The translations under genes were made by a program, and so were the position numbers. Positions 1-7,278 of a stretch of 14,617 bases of DNA are shown here, in pieces. Origin of the DNA: Candidatus Methanofilum arcanum (GTDB taxonomy: Archaea > Halobacteriota > Methanomicrobia > Methanomicrobiales > Methanospirillaceae). Position 1 is the stretch's first letter; the number at the start of each line of letters is the position of its first letter. The DNA lies in assembly GCA_031285085.1 (NCBI GenBank), contig JAITWW010000117.1:1-14617 (forward strand), given 5' to 3'. The notes under the pieces are model-generated. The model was not told where the DNA came from. It saw only the letters and a program-made list of their open reading frames with translations, and ran no database searches.

Positions 1-2
1 CT

Positions 3-1349
3 CTACCCTAACTTCTGCTTCTGCCCATTCGTCAGCAAGAAGAAATCCTTATTCAACATATACCCAAAATCCTTCGCCAAATTCACATAATCTGATGTGA
101 TATCAAGCCCACCGTGAGCCGCAATCACATATGTTGGCTTCAGCATCTCAAGCATCTCATAATGATCCTCACAAAATGCATGACCTGAAACATGCAGCTC
201 ATCAAAAATACGTGCTCCCTGAGATCCAAGAAGGGAAAACATACGGTACCGCTGTGCACGATTCATATCATTTGGAATCAACTGCGCACTGATCATTACC
301 TTATCACCCTTCTCGATCTTATAGGGAGTATCCTTCTCTGCAATACGCGTCAGGATAGAACCAGGCTCACCCTGATGACCTGTCACAATTGGCACATACT
401 CATCACGCTTTGACTTCATCACTCTTCGCAGCGTCCGCTCAACCGTTCGTCGGTTTCCAAAAATGCTTGTACCCTCTGGAAATCGAACATACTTCATTGA
501 TTCAGCAGTTGCACAAAAGCGCTCCATTGAGCGTCCAAGTAAAATTGGCTTCCTTCCAATCGAATGCACACACTCTGCAATCGTTTTCACGCGGGCAACA
601 TGTGAAGCAAATGTACTGATGATAATCGCATTTGGCTCATCCTCATAACTTGATATCACACCCTGAAGCATATTCTTTGCGATCTGCTCACTTGGACAAC
701 GGCCACTTCTGCGAACATTTGTTACCTCTGCAATCAGGCAGAGCACCCCTTCCTTTCCGATCTTTTGCATGCGTGCAAAATCAGGAGGCTCCCCCACCAC
801 CGGTGTGCGATCCAGCTTAAAATCAAGGGCATAGATAACTGCACCACGTGGTGTGTGGAGAACTGGAGTCACGGTATCGATGATACTGTGTTGCGTTGCA
901 ACAAACTCAAGGGTCAGTATGTTTGAGATAGCATACCGCTGCCCTGCCTTCAAAGCAAACAGCTTATTATTCACTCCAAACTTCTTCTCACTCTCAATCT
1001 GTTGACGTACAAGCTCAATGGTATAGGGAGATCCAATGATAGGTGCATTATATCGGTGTGCCAGCTTTGGCACTGCCCCAATATGATCAAGATGACCATG
1101 AGAAAGCACAATCGCCTTCACACTCCCTTCAAGGGAGTTCATAATCGTATCATCAGGAATTACACCCATTGAGATCAGATCAAGAGAATGGGTATTTTCC
1201 ATCTCTATATCTGGATTCATCATCAGTGCGTCAAGACGAATCCCCATATCAAATATAACAATCTCTTTTCCGCATCGAACGGCGGTCATATTTCTTCCGA
1301 ATTCAGTATATCCGCCGACTGCAAGGACTTCTATGTCTATAAATATCAC
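3..1349 (-). CDS. rnj: RNase J family ribonuclease (metallo-beta-lactamase/beta-CASP)
   Basis: Likely 5'-to-3' exoribonuclease of mRNA decay and RNA maturation. The protein (448 aa from the GTG, normal for euryarchaeal RNase J) has the metallo-beta-lactamase zinc motif HGHLDH at residues 84-89, a later zinc histidine in TQHSIID (about 142), the ALDFKLD motif, a beta-CASP region beginning near IISTFASHVAR, and the C-terminal HVSGHA and AAHGG histidine motifs. It is the last gene of the minus-strand string, 52 bases after the IPP isomerase; its TAG stop lies just inside the window edge. The start is doubtful: the GTG at 1347-1349 sits inside the GGAGTGAT Shine-Dalgarno-like stretch, while an in-frame ATA at 1338-1340 has good spacing and fits the usual M-D-I-E beginning of relatives. 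Function is family-based; the motifs are seen directly. Confidence 0.93.
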   Translation of the reverse strand: MIFIDIEVLAVGGYTEFGRNMTAVRCGKEIVIFDMGIRLDALMMNPDIEMENTHSLDLISMGVIPDDTIMNSLEGSVKAIVLSHGHLDHIGAVPKLAHRYNAPIIGSPYTIELVRQQIESEKKFGVNNKLFALKAGQRYAISNILTLEFVATQHSIIDTVTPVLHTPRGAVIYALDFKLDRTPVVGEPPDFARMQKIGKEGVLCLIAEVTNVRRSGRCPSEQIAKNMLQGVISSYEDEPNAIIISTFASHVARVKTIAECVHSIGRKPILLGRSMERFCATAESMKYVRFPEGTSIFGNRRTVERTLRRVMKSKRDEYVPIVTGHQGEPGSILTRIAEKDTPYKIEKGDKVMISAQLIPNDMNRAQRYRMFSLLGSQGARIFDELHVSGHAFCEDHYEMLEMLKPTYVIAAHGGLDITSDYVNLAKDFGYMLNKDFFLLTNGQKQKLG

Positions 1350-1352
1350 TCC
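1345..1352 (-). promoter_or_regulatory. Ribosome binding site that questions the RNase J start
   Basis: Read on the minus strand, GGAGTGAT matches the archaeal Shine-Dalgarno consensus GGAGGTGAT except for one base. It overlaps the only conventional start codon (GTG at 1347-1349), which therefore cannot be used with this site. The next in-frame codon at normal spacing is ATA (1338-1340), 4 bases after the site. A TATA-like stretch TTAAATATA (1369-1377, minus) lies about 26 bases upstream of the GTG, so a leaderless transcript beginning at the GTG is the competing explanation. Confidence 0.5.
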
Positions 1353-1401
1353 TTATTTGTATTCAAAAATATATTTAATCCTATAACTGCAACTCATAAA
1401 C

Positions 1402-2472
1402 CTAAAAACTGAGCTCAGATAATATCTGTCTTGTTATTCCATACATATAATATCGTACATCCGAAAGATCACGAACACATCGAGATCCTGTCAAAAACAT
1501 TGATACCAAGAGCTCATGATGAATCACATCAATTGTCTCACAAAGAGCTTTCATACCATCACATGCAGGTTGTAACAATGGAAGAGCCATACCACCAAGT
1601 GTTGCTCCAAGTGCAAGGGATTTTGCAATATCAACACCTGTGCGAAGCCCTCCGCCTGCAATCACTGGCTTATGGAGTGGCTGCAGCTCGGCTAAGCATA
1701 CCGCTGTTGGAATACCCCAGTCTGCAAATAAAGAACCAAGCTTATGCAACTGTTTTCCAGAAATGGTCTCTTGATTTGCTCGATAACTCTCTATCAACGC
1801 CCACGAAGAACCACCAAATCCACCAGTATCAACAGCTTTGACTCCAGCAGCAAATCCACGCATCGCAGTCTCACGAGAGATACCACAACCTGTTTCTTTT
1901 AACACAACTGGCACTGAAAATGAAGTACAAAGCTCTTCTAGTGCATCATAACATCCAGAGGCATCATGATCCCCTTCTGGCTGAATTGCTTCTTGTAAAA
2001 AGTTTAAATGAATTGCAAGTGCATCTGCATCAACCATCTCAACAGCACGTTCTGCCCATTCAACCCCGTGGTCACGAAGTTGAACGATGCCAAGATTGCC
2101 AATAACAAATGCATGAGGTGCTACGTCTCGAATGATCGCAAATGTATCTTCAAGTGAAGGATCTTCGATTGCTGCACGCTGTGATCCTGTGCCAATCGCA
2201 AGGTTATACTTCTCTGCTGCCATACCAAGCACACAGTTTACCTCTTTTGTCTCAGGGTGACCACCCGTCATTGCAGAGATCAACAGGGGAGATGAAAGAG
2301 AACGCCCTAGAAACGTTGTAGAAAGAGATAGCTCATCCATATCTACATCAGGCAAGGCATTGTGAACAAGCCGGATGTCTGAAAACCCACTCCAACCTGA
2401 CTCAACCTGCTCATCAAGACAAATACGTAGATGATCCAGTTTTCTTCCAGATGTAAAACGTTCTTTTTCCAT
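1402..2472 (-). CDS. fni: Type 2 isopentenyl-diphosphate delta-isomerase (FMN-dependent)
   Basis: Interconverts IPP and DMAPP with reduced FMN, supplying both building blocks for archaeal ether lipids. From the chosen start (356 aa) the visible family motifs are: N-terminal S-x-R-K-x-D-H, MTGG (68-71), GSQR (about 96-99), HLNFLQE (155-161), VLKETG (about 190-195), DTGGFGGSSW (about 215-224) and the phosphate-binding IAGGGLRTG (271-279). I chose ATG 2470-2472 because GAGGG lies 4 bases upstream and relatives begin close to this point; an in-frame ATG at 2494-2496 (8 residues more) has only AT-rich sequence before it. It follows the isopentenyl phosphate kinase whose product it uses, so the three genes from mevalonate kinase onward are one pathway block. 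Small departure: the usual GGT in the GxGGT motif is GGS. Confidence 0.93.
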   Translation of the reverse strand: MEKERFTSGRKLDHLRICLDEQVESGWSGFSDIRLVHNALPDVDMDELSLSTTFLGRSLSSPLLISAMTGGHPETKEVNCVLGMAAEKYNLAIGTGSQRAAIEDPSLEDTFAIIRDVAPHAFVIGNLGIVQLRDHGVEWAERAVEMVDADALAIHLNFLQEAIQPEGDHDASGCYDALEELCTSFSVPVVLKETGCGISRETAMRGFAAGVKAVDTGGFGGSSWALIESYRANQETISGKQLHKLGSLFADWGIPTAVCLAELQPLHKPVIAGGGLRTGVDIAKSLALGATLGGMALPLLQPACDGMKALCETIDVIHHELLVSMFLTGSRCVRDLSDVRYYMYGITRQILSELSF

Positions 2473-2515
2473 CAAACCCTCTTGAATATCTCTCATTTTA
2501 TCAAATTATTATTAT

Positions 2516-3307
2516 TTATTTTGAATATGTTGGATAGATTACCGTTCCTTCATGTGGTTCGTTCCTTAAAAAGGCAGGAAGCTGATCAAGAGAAAACAAA
2601 GTTGAACAGATCCCAGCATCTGAAAGAACGAGCAGTTCTTCTATTTTTCCTTGCATTCCACCCGTTACATCCACTCCAGCAGATCCAAAAATCATTCCTG
2701 ATCTATATAACTCATCGAGACTTTCTCGTGAAATGTGAGGAATAACCGAGCCATCTGCTGCCAGTACACCAGGTACATTTGTTAGTATCCCGACCCGTGA
2801 TACATGAAGCACTTGGCTAAATACTTGAATCAATTGATCCCCTGACACAATACATGCGCCACGCTCAAGATCCATGACCACATCTCCATGAAGCACGGGA
2901 ACCAATCCAAGAGCACACATCTCCTTGAGGGATGAGCTTGGGTACTCATATAAGACTCCATTCTTAGCACACATTCCATGAAATGGATGCACTGAAATGG
3001 CTTCGATACCAGAATCTCGCAACGCTGAAACAACGGCAGTATTTAGCTTGCATACTGCTTTGTGGACTGCATAGATTCCTTCTCTGTTCTTCGTGGTTAC
3101 CCCTTGTTGAATATGATACTTTGCAGCTTGTGGATGGCCATAGGAACCAGCGCCATGCACGATGATGACTCTCTTTTTTGACTCTGCAAGTTCTCTTCCG
3201 ATCTTGATGAGTACATTGTGTAAGATTCCTCCAGACTCTCCAGCAGCTTTCTCAGTGATAACACTGCCACCAAGCTTCAGAATTAGGAGTTCAGATGTAT
3301 CTTCCAT
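2516..3307 (-). CDS. ipk: Isopentenyl phosphate kinase
   Basis: Cytosolic kinase of the amino acid kinase fold that phosphorylates isopentenyl phosphate to IPP with ATP, the last step of the archaeal mevalonate route. The 263-aa length is typical. Visible: ILKLGGSVIT (9-18, nucleotide-binding loop), HGAGSYGH (51-58) ending in the His that in the family contacts and activates the substrate phosphate, a central VLHGDVV segment, ILTNVPGV, and DVTGGMQGKIEE near the C terminus, which binds the nucleotide. The ATG at 3305-3307 follows the end of mevalonate kinase by 6 bases; the purine-rich GGAGGAGGGAT that serves as its ribosome binding site lies within the last codons of that gene. An overlapping ATG 7 bases upstream is out of frame. 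Being between mevalonate kinase and IPP isomerase supports the call. Confidence 0.95.
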   Translation of the reverse strand: MEDTSELLILKLGGSVITEKAAGESGGILHNVLIKIGRELAESKKRVIIVHGAGSYGHPQAAKYHIQQGVTTKNREGIYAVHKAVCKLNTAVVSALRDSGIEAISVHPFHGMCAKNGVLYEYPSSSLKEMCALGLVPVLHGDVVMDLERGACIVSGDQLIQVFSQVLHVSRVGILTNVPGVLAADGSVIPHISRESLDELYRSGMIFGSAGVDVTGGMQGKIEELLVLSDAGICSTLFSLDQLPAFLRNEPHEGTVIYPTYSK

Positions 3308-3313
3308 CTTCCA

Positions 3314-4183
3314 TTATCCCTCCTCCTCTCGGCGAAGCCCTTCACAATCAAGTGAGGTAATAATAGCTCGGCCATCAAATACTTCAATTGCTCCGGCAAC
3401 TCGACCTTTTAGGTTCTTTGGAGCAAGTGCAACCATACACCCACCTCCACCTGCTCCTGTGATCTTTGCACCATATGCGCCAGTTTGACGGCATGCAAGC
3501 ACAAGACGTGACAATGCAGGATGCCCAACACCAAGTGCTTCAAGCAGTGCATGATTTATATCCATGAGCTCTCCAAGGCGAATAGGATCATGAATGTGTT
3601 GCAGGGCCTGATAGCTAAGACCTCCAATGGCATCGATAATTGGGTTACAGATTGAAGGATCCCCTTCCTTAAACTGTGCAACCCGTTCAACCATTCGTGA
3701 GGTACTATGTGATATCTGTGAGTTTCCAATCACAAACTGGTAATTTTGTGGCGCAAGTCTCTTTCTCTCTCCATTTAAGATCAGAAACATACCACCATAG
3801 GTTGAGACAGATGTATCTGTTGGACTTGCTCTTCCTTTTTGCACTTTTTTTTCGATTTTAAATGCAAGATTTGCAATCTCATGGATTGTTTTTCCGATAT
3901 TAAACTCTTCATTGATTGCAGCAAGTGTTGCCACCGTAACCGCACCAGATGAGCCAAGACCTGAAGAACTGGGGATCTGAGAGTTAATGTAGACACTTCC
4001 CCGGACCCCCATCTCCTTAAAACATTGCTCAATGTACAGAGACCTTGCGTGGTGAGCATGTGATGACTTTCGAACCGTTACGTACACCCGAGGGCGGATT
4101 GCCATTGCGATGCCTGGCTTTCCGTACACTACTGCATGTTCTCCAAATAGAAACAGTTTTCCTGGTGCACTCCACGTTGCCAT
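3314..4183 (-). CDS. mvk: Mevalonate kinase (GHMP kinase)
   Basis: Phosphorylates mevalonate to 5-phosphomevalonate, the entry kinase of isoprenoid lipid synthesis. The 289-aa protein has the GHMP signature set: SAPGKLFLFGEHAVVYG (5-21), the ATP loop PSSSGLGSSGA (71-81), the likely catalytic Asp in SPTDTSVSTYGG (Asp123), and the C-terminal motif KITGAGGGGC (240-249). GEHAVVYG is specific to mevalonate kinase rather than homoserine or galactose kinases. It begins 13 bases after the MEMO1-family gene and its stop is 6 bases before ipk, so the three are probably co-transcribed. No mevalonate diphosphate decarboxylase is seen here, which fits the archaeal modified pathway through isopentenyl phosphate. 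Confidence 0.95.
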   Translation of the reverse strand: MATWSAPGKLFLFGEHAVVYGKPGIAMAIRPRVYVTVRKSSHAHHARSLYIEQCFKEMGVRGSVYINSQIPSSSGLGSSGAVTVATLAAINEEFNIGKTIHEIANLAFKIEKKVQKGRASPTDTSVSTYGGMFLILNGERKRLAPQNYQFVIGNSQISHSTSRMVERVAQFKEGDPSICNPIIDAIGGLSYQALQHIHDPIRLGELMDINHALLEALGVGHPALSRLVLACRQTGAYGAKITGAGGGGCMVALAPKNLKGRVAGAIEVFDGRAIITSLDCEGLRREEEG

Positions 4184-4196
4184 TACCTTGTCACCG

Positions 4197-5129
4197 TCAT
4201 ATCACTGCAAGTGCTGCATATCCAACAACATGTGCATGATCGCCTGTCACATCCCCTGATGTGGTATATGCCAGACACACTCCTTGTTTCGCCCCACATG
4301 CTTTTGCAGCAGTTACCATTGCAATGGTTGGTCCATATCCACACATGCTTGTATGTTTTGCATGATCATAAAACTCATAGCAATCAAGCTTCGAAAGCTT
4401 TGAAAGTGCATAGAGATCGTTTTTCTTTGCCTCAGTATGAGAGATATAATGAGATCCATCACTTGATGCAACAATATACACATCTTCTCCCAGTTTTTTC
4501 TCTGCATCTGTGATACATGAAGCGATTACCTCCCCAAGTGCCATAGATGGCTCAAGCCGTTGATCTCCAAGCTGAATTGCAACGATACATGCATGTGGAA
4601 ATCGATACTTCACAAAAGGAAGAAGTACCTCTATGCCATGTTCATGTTGATGCACCGTTTCATGTATGGGGATCCCACTTCTTTGTGAGATCATACTGGC
4701 AAGCTGTGTGTCTGATCTGATATTTCCAAGTGGTGTCTCCCATTCACATGCTGAGACTGCTGAGTGTGGTGTTTTGTGCCCAGGCCCGATGATAATGATC
4801 GTTCCTTTGAACTCTGGATCTGGCTTTTTTTTGCTCTTTCCAAGTGCACAAAACCCAATTGCGGCAGTCTGTCCTGAATAGATATAACCAGCATGAGGGG
4901 ATACAATTCCATATACCGATTTATCTAGATTATCTTTATCTTGATTATCTTGAGGTGCTTGTGCAAAGATGTCAGGGGTGCTTTCTGTTTTCTCTCTCTC
5001 TTTTCCTTTTCTTTTCTCTATGCTTTTGTATTCGTTATCATGAGAGAAAAAGTACTCTAACATACGAAGAAGAGAAGCAGGATCTGCTGGGTAAAATGAA
5101 CCAGCATATGCACATGGTCTGACCGTCAT
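4197..5129 (-). CDS. MEMO1 family protein (LigB-like fold)
   Basis: Belongs to the MEMO1/AmmeMemoRadiSam protein B family, a relative of class III extradiol dioxygenases (LigB); its biochemical job in archaea is not settled. Seen: AYAGSFYPADP (7-17), SPHAGYIYSG (77-86, first His of the vestigial metal site, His79), GPGHKT (second His, 118), WETPLG (130-135), H-x-H-G-I-E-x-LLPF (about 162-172), SSDGSHY (222-228), MCGYGP (262-267) with the conserved Cys263, and DHAHVVGYAA near the end. At 310 aa it is longer than usual because a charged, low-complexity stretch (about residues 31-70, rich in K, E, D and Q) separates the first strand from SPHAG. ATG 5127-5129 is the only possible start before a stop; the ribosome binding site is weak. 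It lies between uS2 and mevalonate kinase, a placement common in methanogens. Confidence 0.9.
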   Translation of the reverse strand: MTVRPCAYAGSFYPADPASLLRMLEYFFSHDNEYKSIEKRKGKEREKTESTPDIFAQAPQDNQDKDNLDKSVYGIVSPHAGYIYSGQTAAIGFCALGKSKKKPDPEFKGTIIIIGPGHKTPHSAVSACEWETPLGNIRSDTQLASMISQRSGIPIHETVHQHEHGIEVLLPFVKYRFPHACIVAIQLGDQRLEPSMALGEVIASCITDAEKKLGEDVYIVASSDGSHYISHTEAKKNDLYALSKLSKLDCYEFYDHAKHTSMCGYGPTIAMVTAAKACGAKQGVCLAYTTSGDVTGDHAHVVGYAALAVI

Positions 5130-5190
5130 GGCGACTCATATCCACAATACTGAAGACTGAAGAGAGGGGTGATTGTATGGGAGATTCCCG

Positions 5191-5799
5191 TTACATATCA
5201 GTCTCGAAATCCTCAGGTGTCAGTGCTGTTTTAATTCCCTTGTGTCGGAGCAGCTCTTTTGTTAACAGGAAGTATAGCATTGAAAGCGCTTTTCGACCCT
5301 TGTTGTTTGTTGGAACAACAAGATCAACAAAGCTTGTCATGTTATTTGTATCACACAGTGCAACAATTGGAATCCCTGCCTGAACTGCTTCTTTCGTAAC
5401 TTGAGCATCACTGACTGGGTCTGTTACAATGACAACCTCTGGTTCACGATAGCGGGAGAGTCCTGGATTTGTTAGGGTTCCTGGGATGTAGCGTCCAACC
5501 ATTGGAATGCCATTGACTGCTTCTGCAAATCGCTTTGCAGGGTGCTGACCATATTGACGTGATGTTACCACCAGAATTTTGGTTGGATCAAACTGTGACA
5601 GAAACTTCGCTGCAAGTTTAATACGCTCATCTGTTGCACAGATATCAAGAATATATAGTCCATCTCCACGTACGCGATAAATGAACTTTTTCATGTCGAT
5701 GCTTTTTTGCTGCGTTCCGATGTGGACACCAGCAGCAAGGTACTCCTCTACTGATACAAGGGGTTCGGTTAGTTCGATTTCCATCTCATTTCCATTCAT
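5191..5799 (-). CDS. rpsB: 30S ribosomal protein uS2 (archaeal S2/Sa)
   Basis: Small-subunit ribosomal protein near the mRNA exit side of the 30S head-body junction. The 202-aa protein shows the S2 pattern: YLAAGVHIGTQ (20-30), a YRVRGDGLYILDI strand-helix, ILVVTSRQYGQHPAKRFAEA, the archaeal signature IPGTLTNPG, EPEVVIVTDP and the VALCDTNN turn. Length is typical for archaea, which lack the long bacterial tail. The ATG overlaps the TGA of the enolase-like gene as ATGA, so the two are translationally coupled; GAGGAG lies 5 bases before the ATG, inside the end of the upstream gene. Downstream a 61-base gap leads to the MEMO1-family gene. Confidence 0.97.
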   Translation of the reverse strand: MNGNEMEIELTEPLVSVEEYLAAGVHIGTQQKSIDMKKFIYRVRGDGLYILDICATDERIKLAAKFLSQFDPTKILVVTSRQYGQHPAKRFAEAVNGIPMVGRYIPGTLTNPGLSRYREPEVVIVTDPVSDAQVTKEAVQAGIPIVALCDTNNMTSFVDLVVPTNNKGRKALSMLYFLLTKELLRHKGIKTALTPEDFETDM

Positions 5800-6923
5800 A
5801 AGGACTCCTCAATCCAAATTAATTCATTCAGTGTTTCTATTCCCTGGCCGTTTTGACCGATTTGAATACCGATGCAGCCACATGCACATCCGATATGAGC
5901 ACAGGTTGGATCGGCATATATGACACTATCTCCAATGATTGTTTCAACTCCGTGCTTTTGAGCACGTTTGTTCATTTCATAGATATCAGTGACAGTGCCG
6001 ATGCTCGGAGAGATTGCCATGCTGTTTGTTGATGCTAATACATCATGCATGTGAATCGATGCATCTTGAGTTGGTGCATCTGATGCTGTTTTCCAGGTTT
6101 GATTTGCAATAAGGGTTTTATCTCCGATTTCACTGGTTAATGATGCATACCCTTCTATATCTTTGCCATCGAGGGGGGATTCAAGATAGATGATATCATG
6201 TGCCTGCACGAACTCGATGAGATATTGTATGTACTCATCACTGGTGTATACCATGTCATTGAGATGATACTGTTTCTCTTCTGTATACGAAGATTTGCAG
6301 ATCAGGCCTGGTTGTAATGTGATTTCAAACCTCTCAAGCACATCTTGACAGATCTGGTGAACTCTCTCAAACATCTCCTCAGTGGAAGAAATACCATTTT
6401 CTGTTGAGCTCTTTTTTTGATAGATCATTGAAATGGCTGGTATAAGATCTTTTATTGAGGTTGTATGAGTCGGCACGAGCACTGGTTGATATGGAGATGT
6501 TTCACTTCCGGATAGATGTAAAAACGGCAATGGAATATCTCCTGCATACACTCCACCGAGGTGACGATAGAGTTCATTTTCATATTCTATCGCAGCGGCG
6601 TGTGCATTTGCATATGATAGTGCACGTGCGATCTCAGAGGTTATCTTGCTGAGGTTATGTGTTCCGTCAATTTCACGCAAATATGCATCAAACTGAATTT
6701 GATCTGATGTATCTATGCCGATAAGGTGTGGAATCACTGCATTTTTTGCATATTGAATGCTTGACTCAAGAGTTGATAGAGATAGTGCAGATATTGGCTC
6801 AGATGAAGATACAGATACAAATACCTCTGACTTCCCTTTGTCTGTTTGAAACAAGACAGAAATACCAGGCTGACCTGTTCCATCGAGCCTGACCTGAATT
6901 TTGATATCTGATATAATACTCAT
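5796..6923 (-). CDS. Enolase-like protein, probably catalytically inactive
   Basis: Occupies the place where archaea of this group keep enolase, between rpoK and rpsB, and is homologous by framework: D-G-T-G-Q-P (14-19, enolase D-S-R-G-N-P), R-E-I-D-G-T-x-N-x-S-K (83-93), LYRHLGG (118-124), LPFLHLSG (132-139), YLESPLDGKDIEGYASLT (246-263) and NELIWIEESL (366-375). At 375 aa it is 40-60 shorter than enolase. The catalytic parts are replaced: the SGASTG loop and the VGDEGG segment are absent, the metal Asp in GDD is A-N-Q (273-275), the Lys before NQIG is lost (MAISPSIGT, 302-310), S-H-R-S-G-E is G-D-S-V-I-Y (331-336), and the K-T-G-A-P lysine is lost. Only the Glu of IEDP is kept (Glu248). Residues 341-350 hold C-x4-C-x-C-x-C. 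The reading frame is intact, so this is not a decaying pseudogene; function unknown. A true enolase must be sought elsewhere. Confidence 0.85.
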   Translation of the reverse strand: MSIISDIKIQVRLDGTGQPGISVLFQTDKGKSEVFVSVSSSEPISALSLSTLESSIQYAKNAVIPHLIGIDTSDQIQFDAYLREIDGTHNLSKITSEIARALSYANAHAAAIEYENELYRHLGGVYAGDIPLPFLHLSGSETSPYQPVLVPTHTTSIKDLIPAISMIYQKKSSTENGISSTEEMFERVHQICQDVLERFEITLQPGLICKSSYTEEKQYHLNDMVYTSDEYIQYLIEFVQAHDIIYLESPLDGKDIEGYASLTSEIGDKTLIANQTWKTASDAPTQDASIHMHDVLASTNSMAISPSIGTVTDIYEMNKRAQKHGVETIIGDSVIYADPTCAHIGCACGCIGIQIGQNGQGIETLNELIWIEESL

Positions 6924-6956
6924 GCACAGTCTCTCATTCTTGCTGCATCAATTTTT

Positions 6957-6996
6957 TGTTATTCTGTTATTCTGTTATTTTGCTATTTTGTTGCTC
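6957..6996 (-). repeat. Five 8-bp tandem repeats between rpoK and the enolase-like gene
   Basis: On the plus strand five consecutive 8-base units read tgttattc, tgttattc, tgttattt, tgctattt, tgttgctc. In the minus-strand transcript they are an A-rich, unpaired stretch of the form GAATAACA, directly after the rpoK stop. They look like slippage-type repeats; a role as an unstructured spacer is only a guess. Confidence 0.7.
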
Positions 6997-7164
6997 TTAG
7001 CGCCGTCGAACTGTGATTGGAATGAGATCCTTTTCAAACTCCTCAAGGGCGATAAGTAACGGATCAATCTTCGTAGTTTTGACGAGAACTGGAGCTCCCA
7101 TCGATATTTGTAATGCTCGAGCTCCAATAATACGTGCTCGTTCATAGCGTGTATAATTTTGCAT
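6997..7164 (-). CDS. rpoK: DNA-directed RNA polymerase subunit K (Rpo6)
   Basis: Archaeal homologue of eukaryotic Rpb6 and bacterial omega, which clamps the C-terminal part of the largest polymerase subunit. The 55-aa product reads M-Q-N-Y-T-R-Y-E-R-A-R-I-I-G-A-R-A-L-Q-I and then SMGAPVLVK, DPLLIALEEFE and a C-terminal LIPITVRRR. The signature T-R-[YF]-E-[RK]-A-R-[IV]-[IL]-G-[AS]-R-A-L-Q-[IL] with ...G-A-P and the basic P-I-T-[VI]-[RK]-R tail is diagnostic. The ATG at 7162-7164 has GGAG 7 bases upstream; the stop is TAA at 6997-6999. It lies 39 bases downstream of tRNA-Pro and 73 bases before the enolase-like gene. Confidence 0.97.
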   Translation of the reverse strand: MQNYTRYERARIIGARALQISMGAPVLVKTTKIDPLLIALEEFEKDLIPITVRRR

Positions 7165-7203
7165 GTTACACTCCTCTATGTATTATTTCCATAAGACAAG
7201 AGA

Positions 7204-7278
7204 TGGGATCGCTGAGATTTGAACTCAGGTCCGAGCATCCCGAACGCCCGAGGATAGTCCAGGCTACCCCACGATCCC
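7204..7278 (-). tRNA. tRNA-Pro (CGG)
   Basis: Folds as a tRNA: acceptor GGGATCG (7272-7278) pairs with CGATCCC (7205-7211); D-arm with the GG pair; anticodon arm GGGCG/TGCTC around loop TTCGGGA, giving anticodon CGG (7240-7242) with the G36-G37 typical of proline tRNAs; T-arm CTGAG-TTCAAAT-CTCAG. Discriminator A at 7204; no encoded CCA. The first base of the mature tRNA is also the last base of the rpoN stop codon, and rpoK starts 39 bases after its 3' end, so it is probably cut out of the RNA polymerase gene transcript. Confidence 0.95.

Noticed and set aside
192..820. Plus-strand open frames opposite RNase J and similar ones opposite the other minus-strand genes
   Set aside because: They are antisense shadows of strongly conserved genes, without recognisable domains or ribosome binding sites.
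2473..2496. Longer N terminus of the IPP isomerase
   Set aside because: ATG 2494-2496 has no Shine-Dalgarno sequence; the ATG at 2470-2472 has GAGGG close upstream and fits the family start better.
5796..6923. Ordinary functional enolase
   Set aside because: Position and framework suggest it, but the metal ligands, catalytic Lys and the S-H-R-S-G-E loop are not there.
5796..6923. Decaying enolase pseudogene
   Set aside because: The frame is intact over 375 codons, the ATGA coupling to rpsB is kept, and the framework motifs are well preserved; random decay would have introduced stops or frameshifts.
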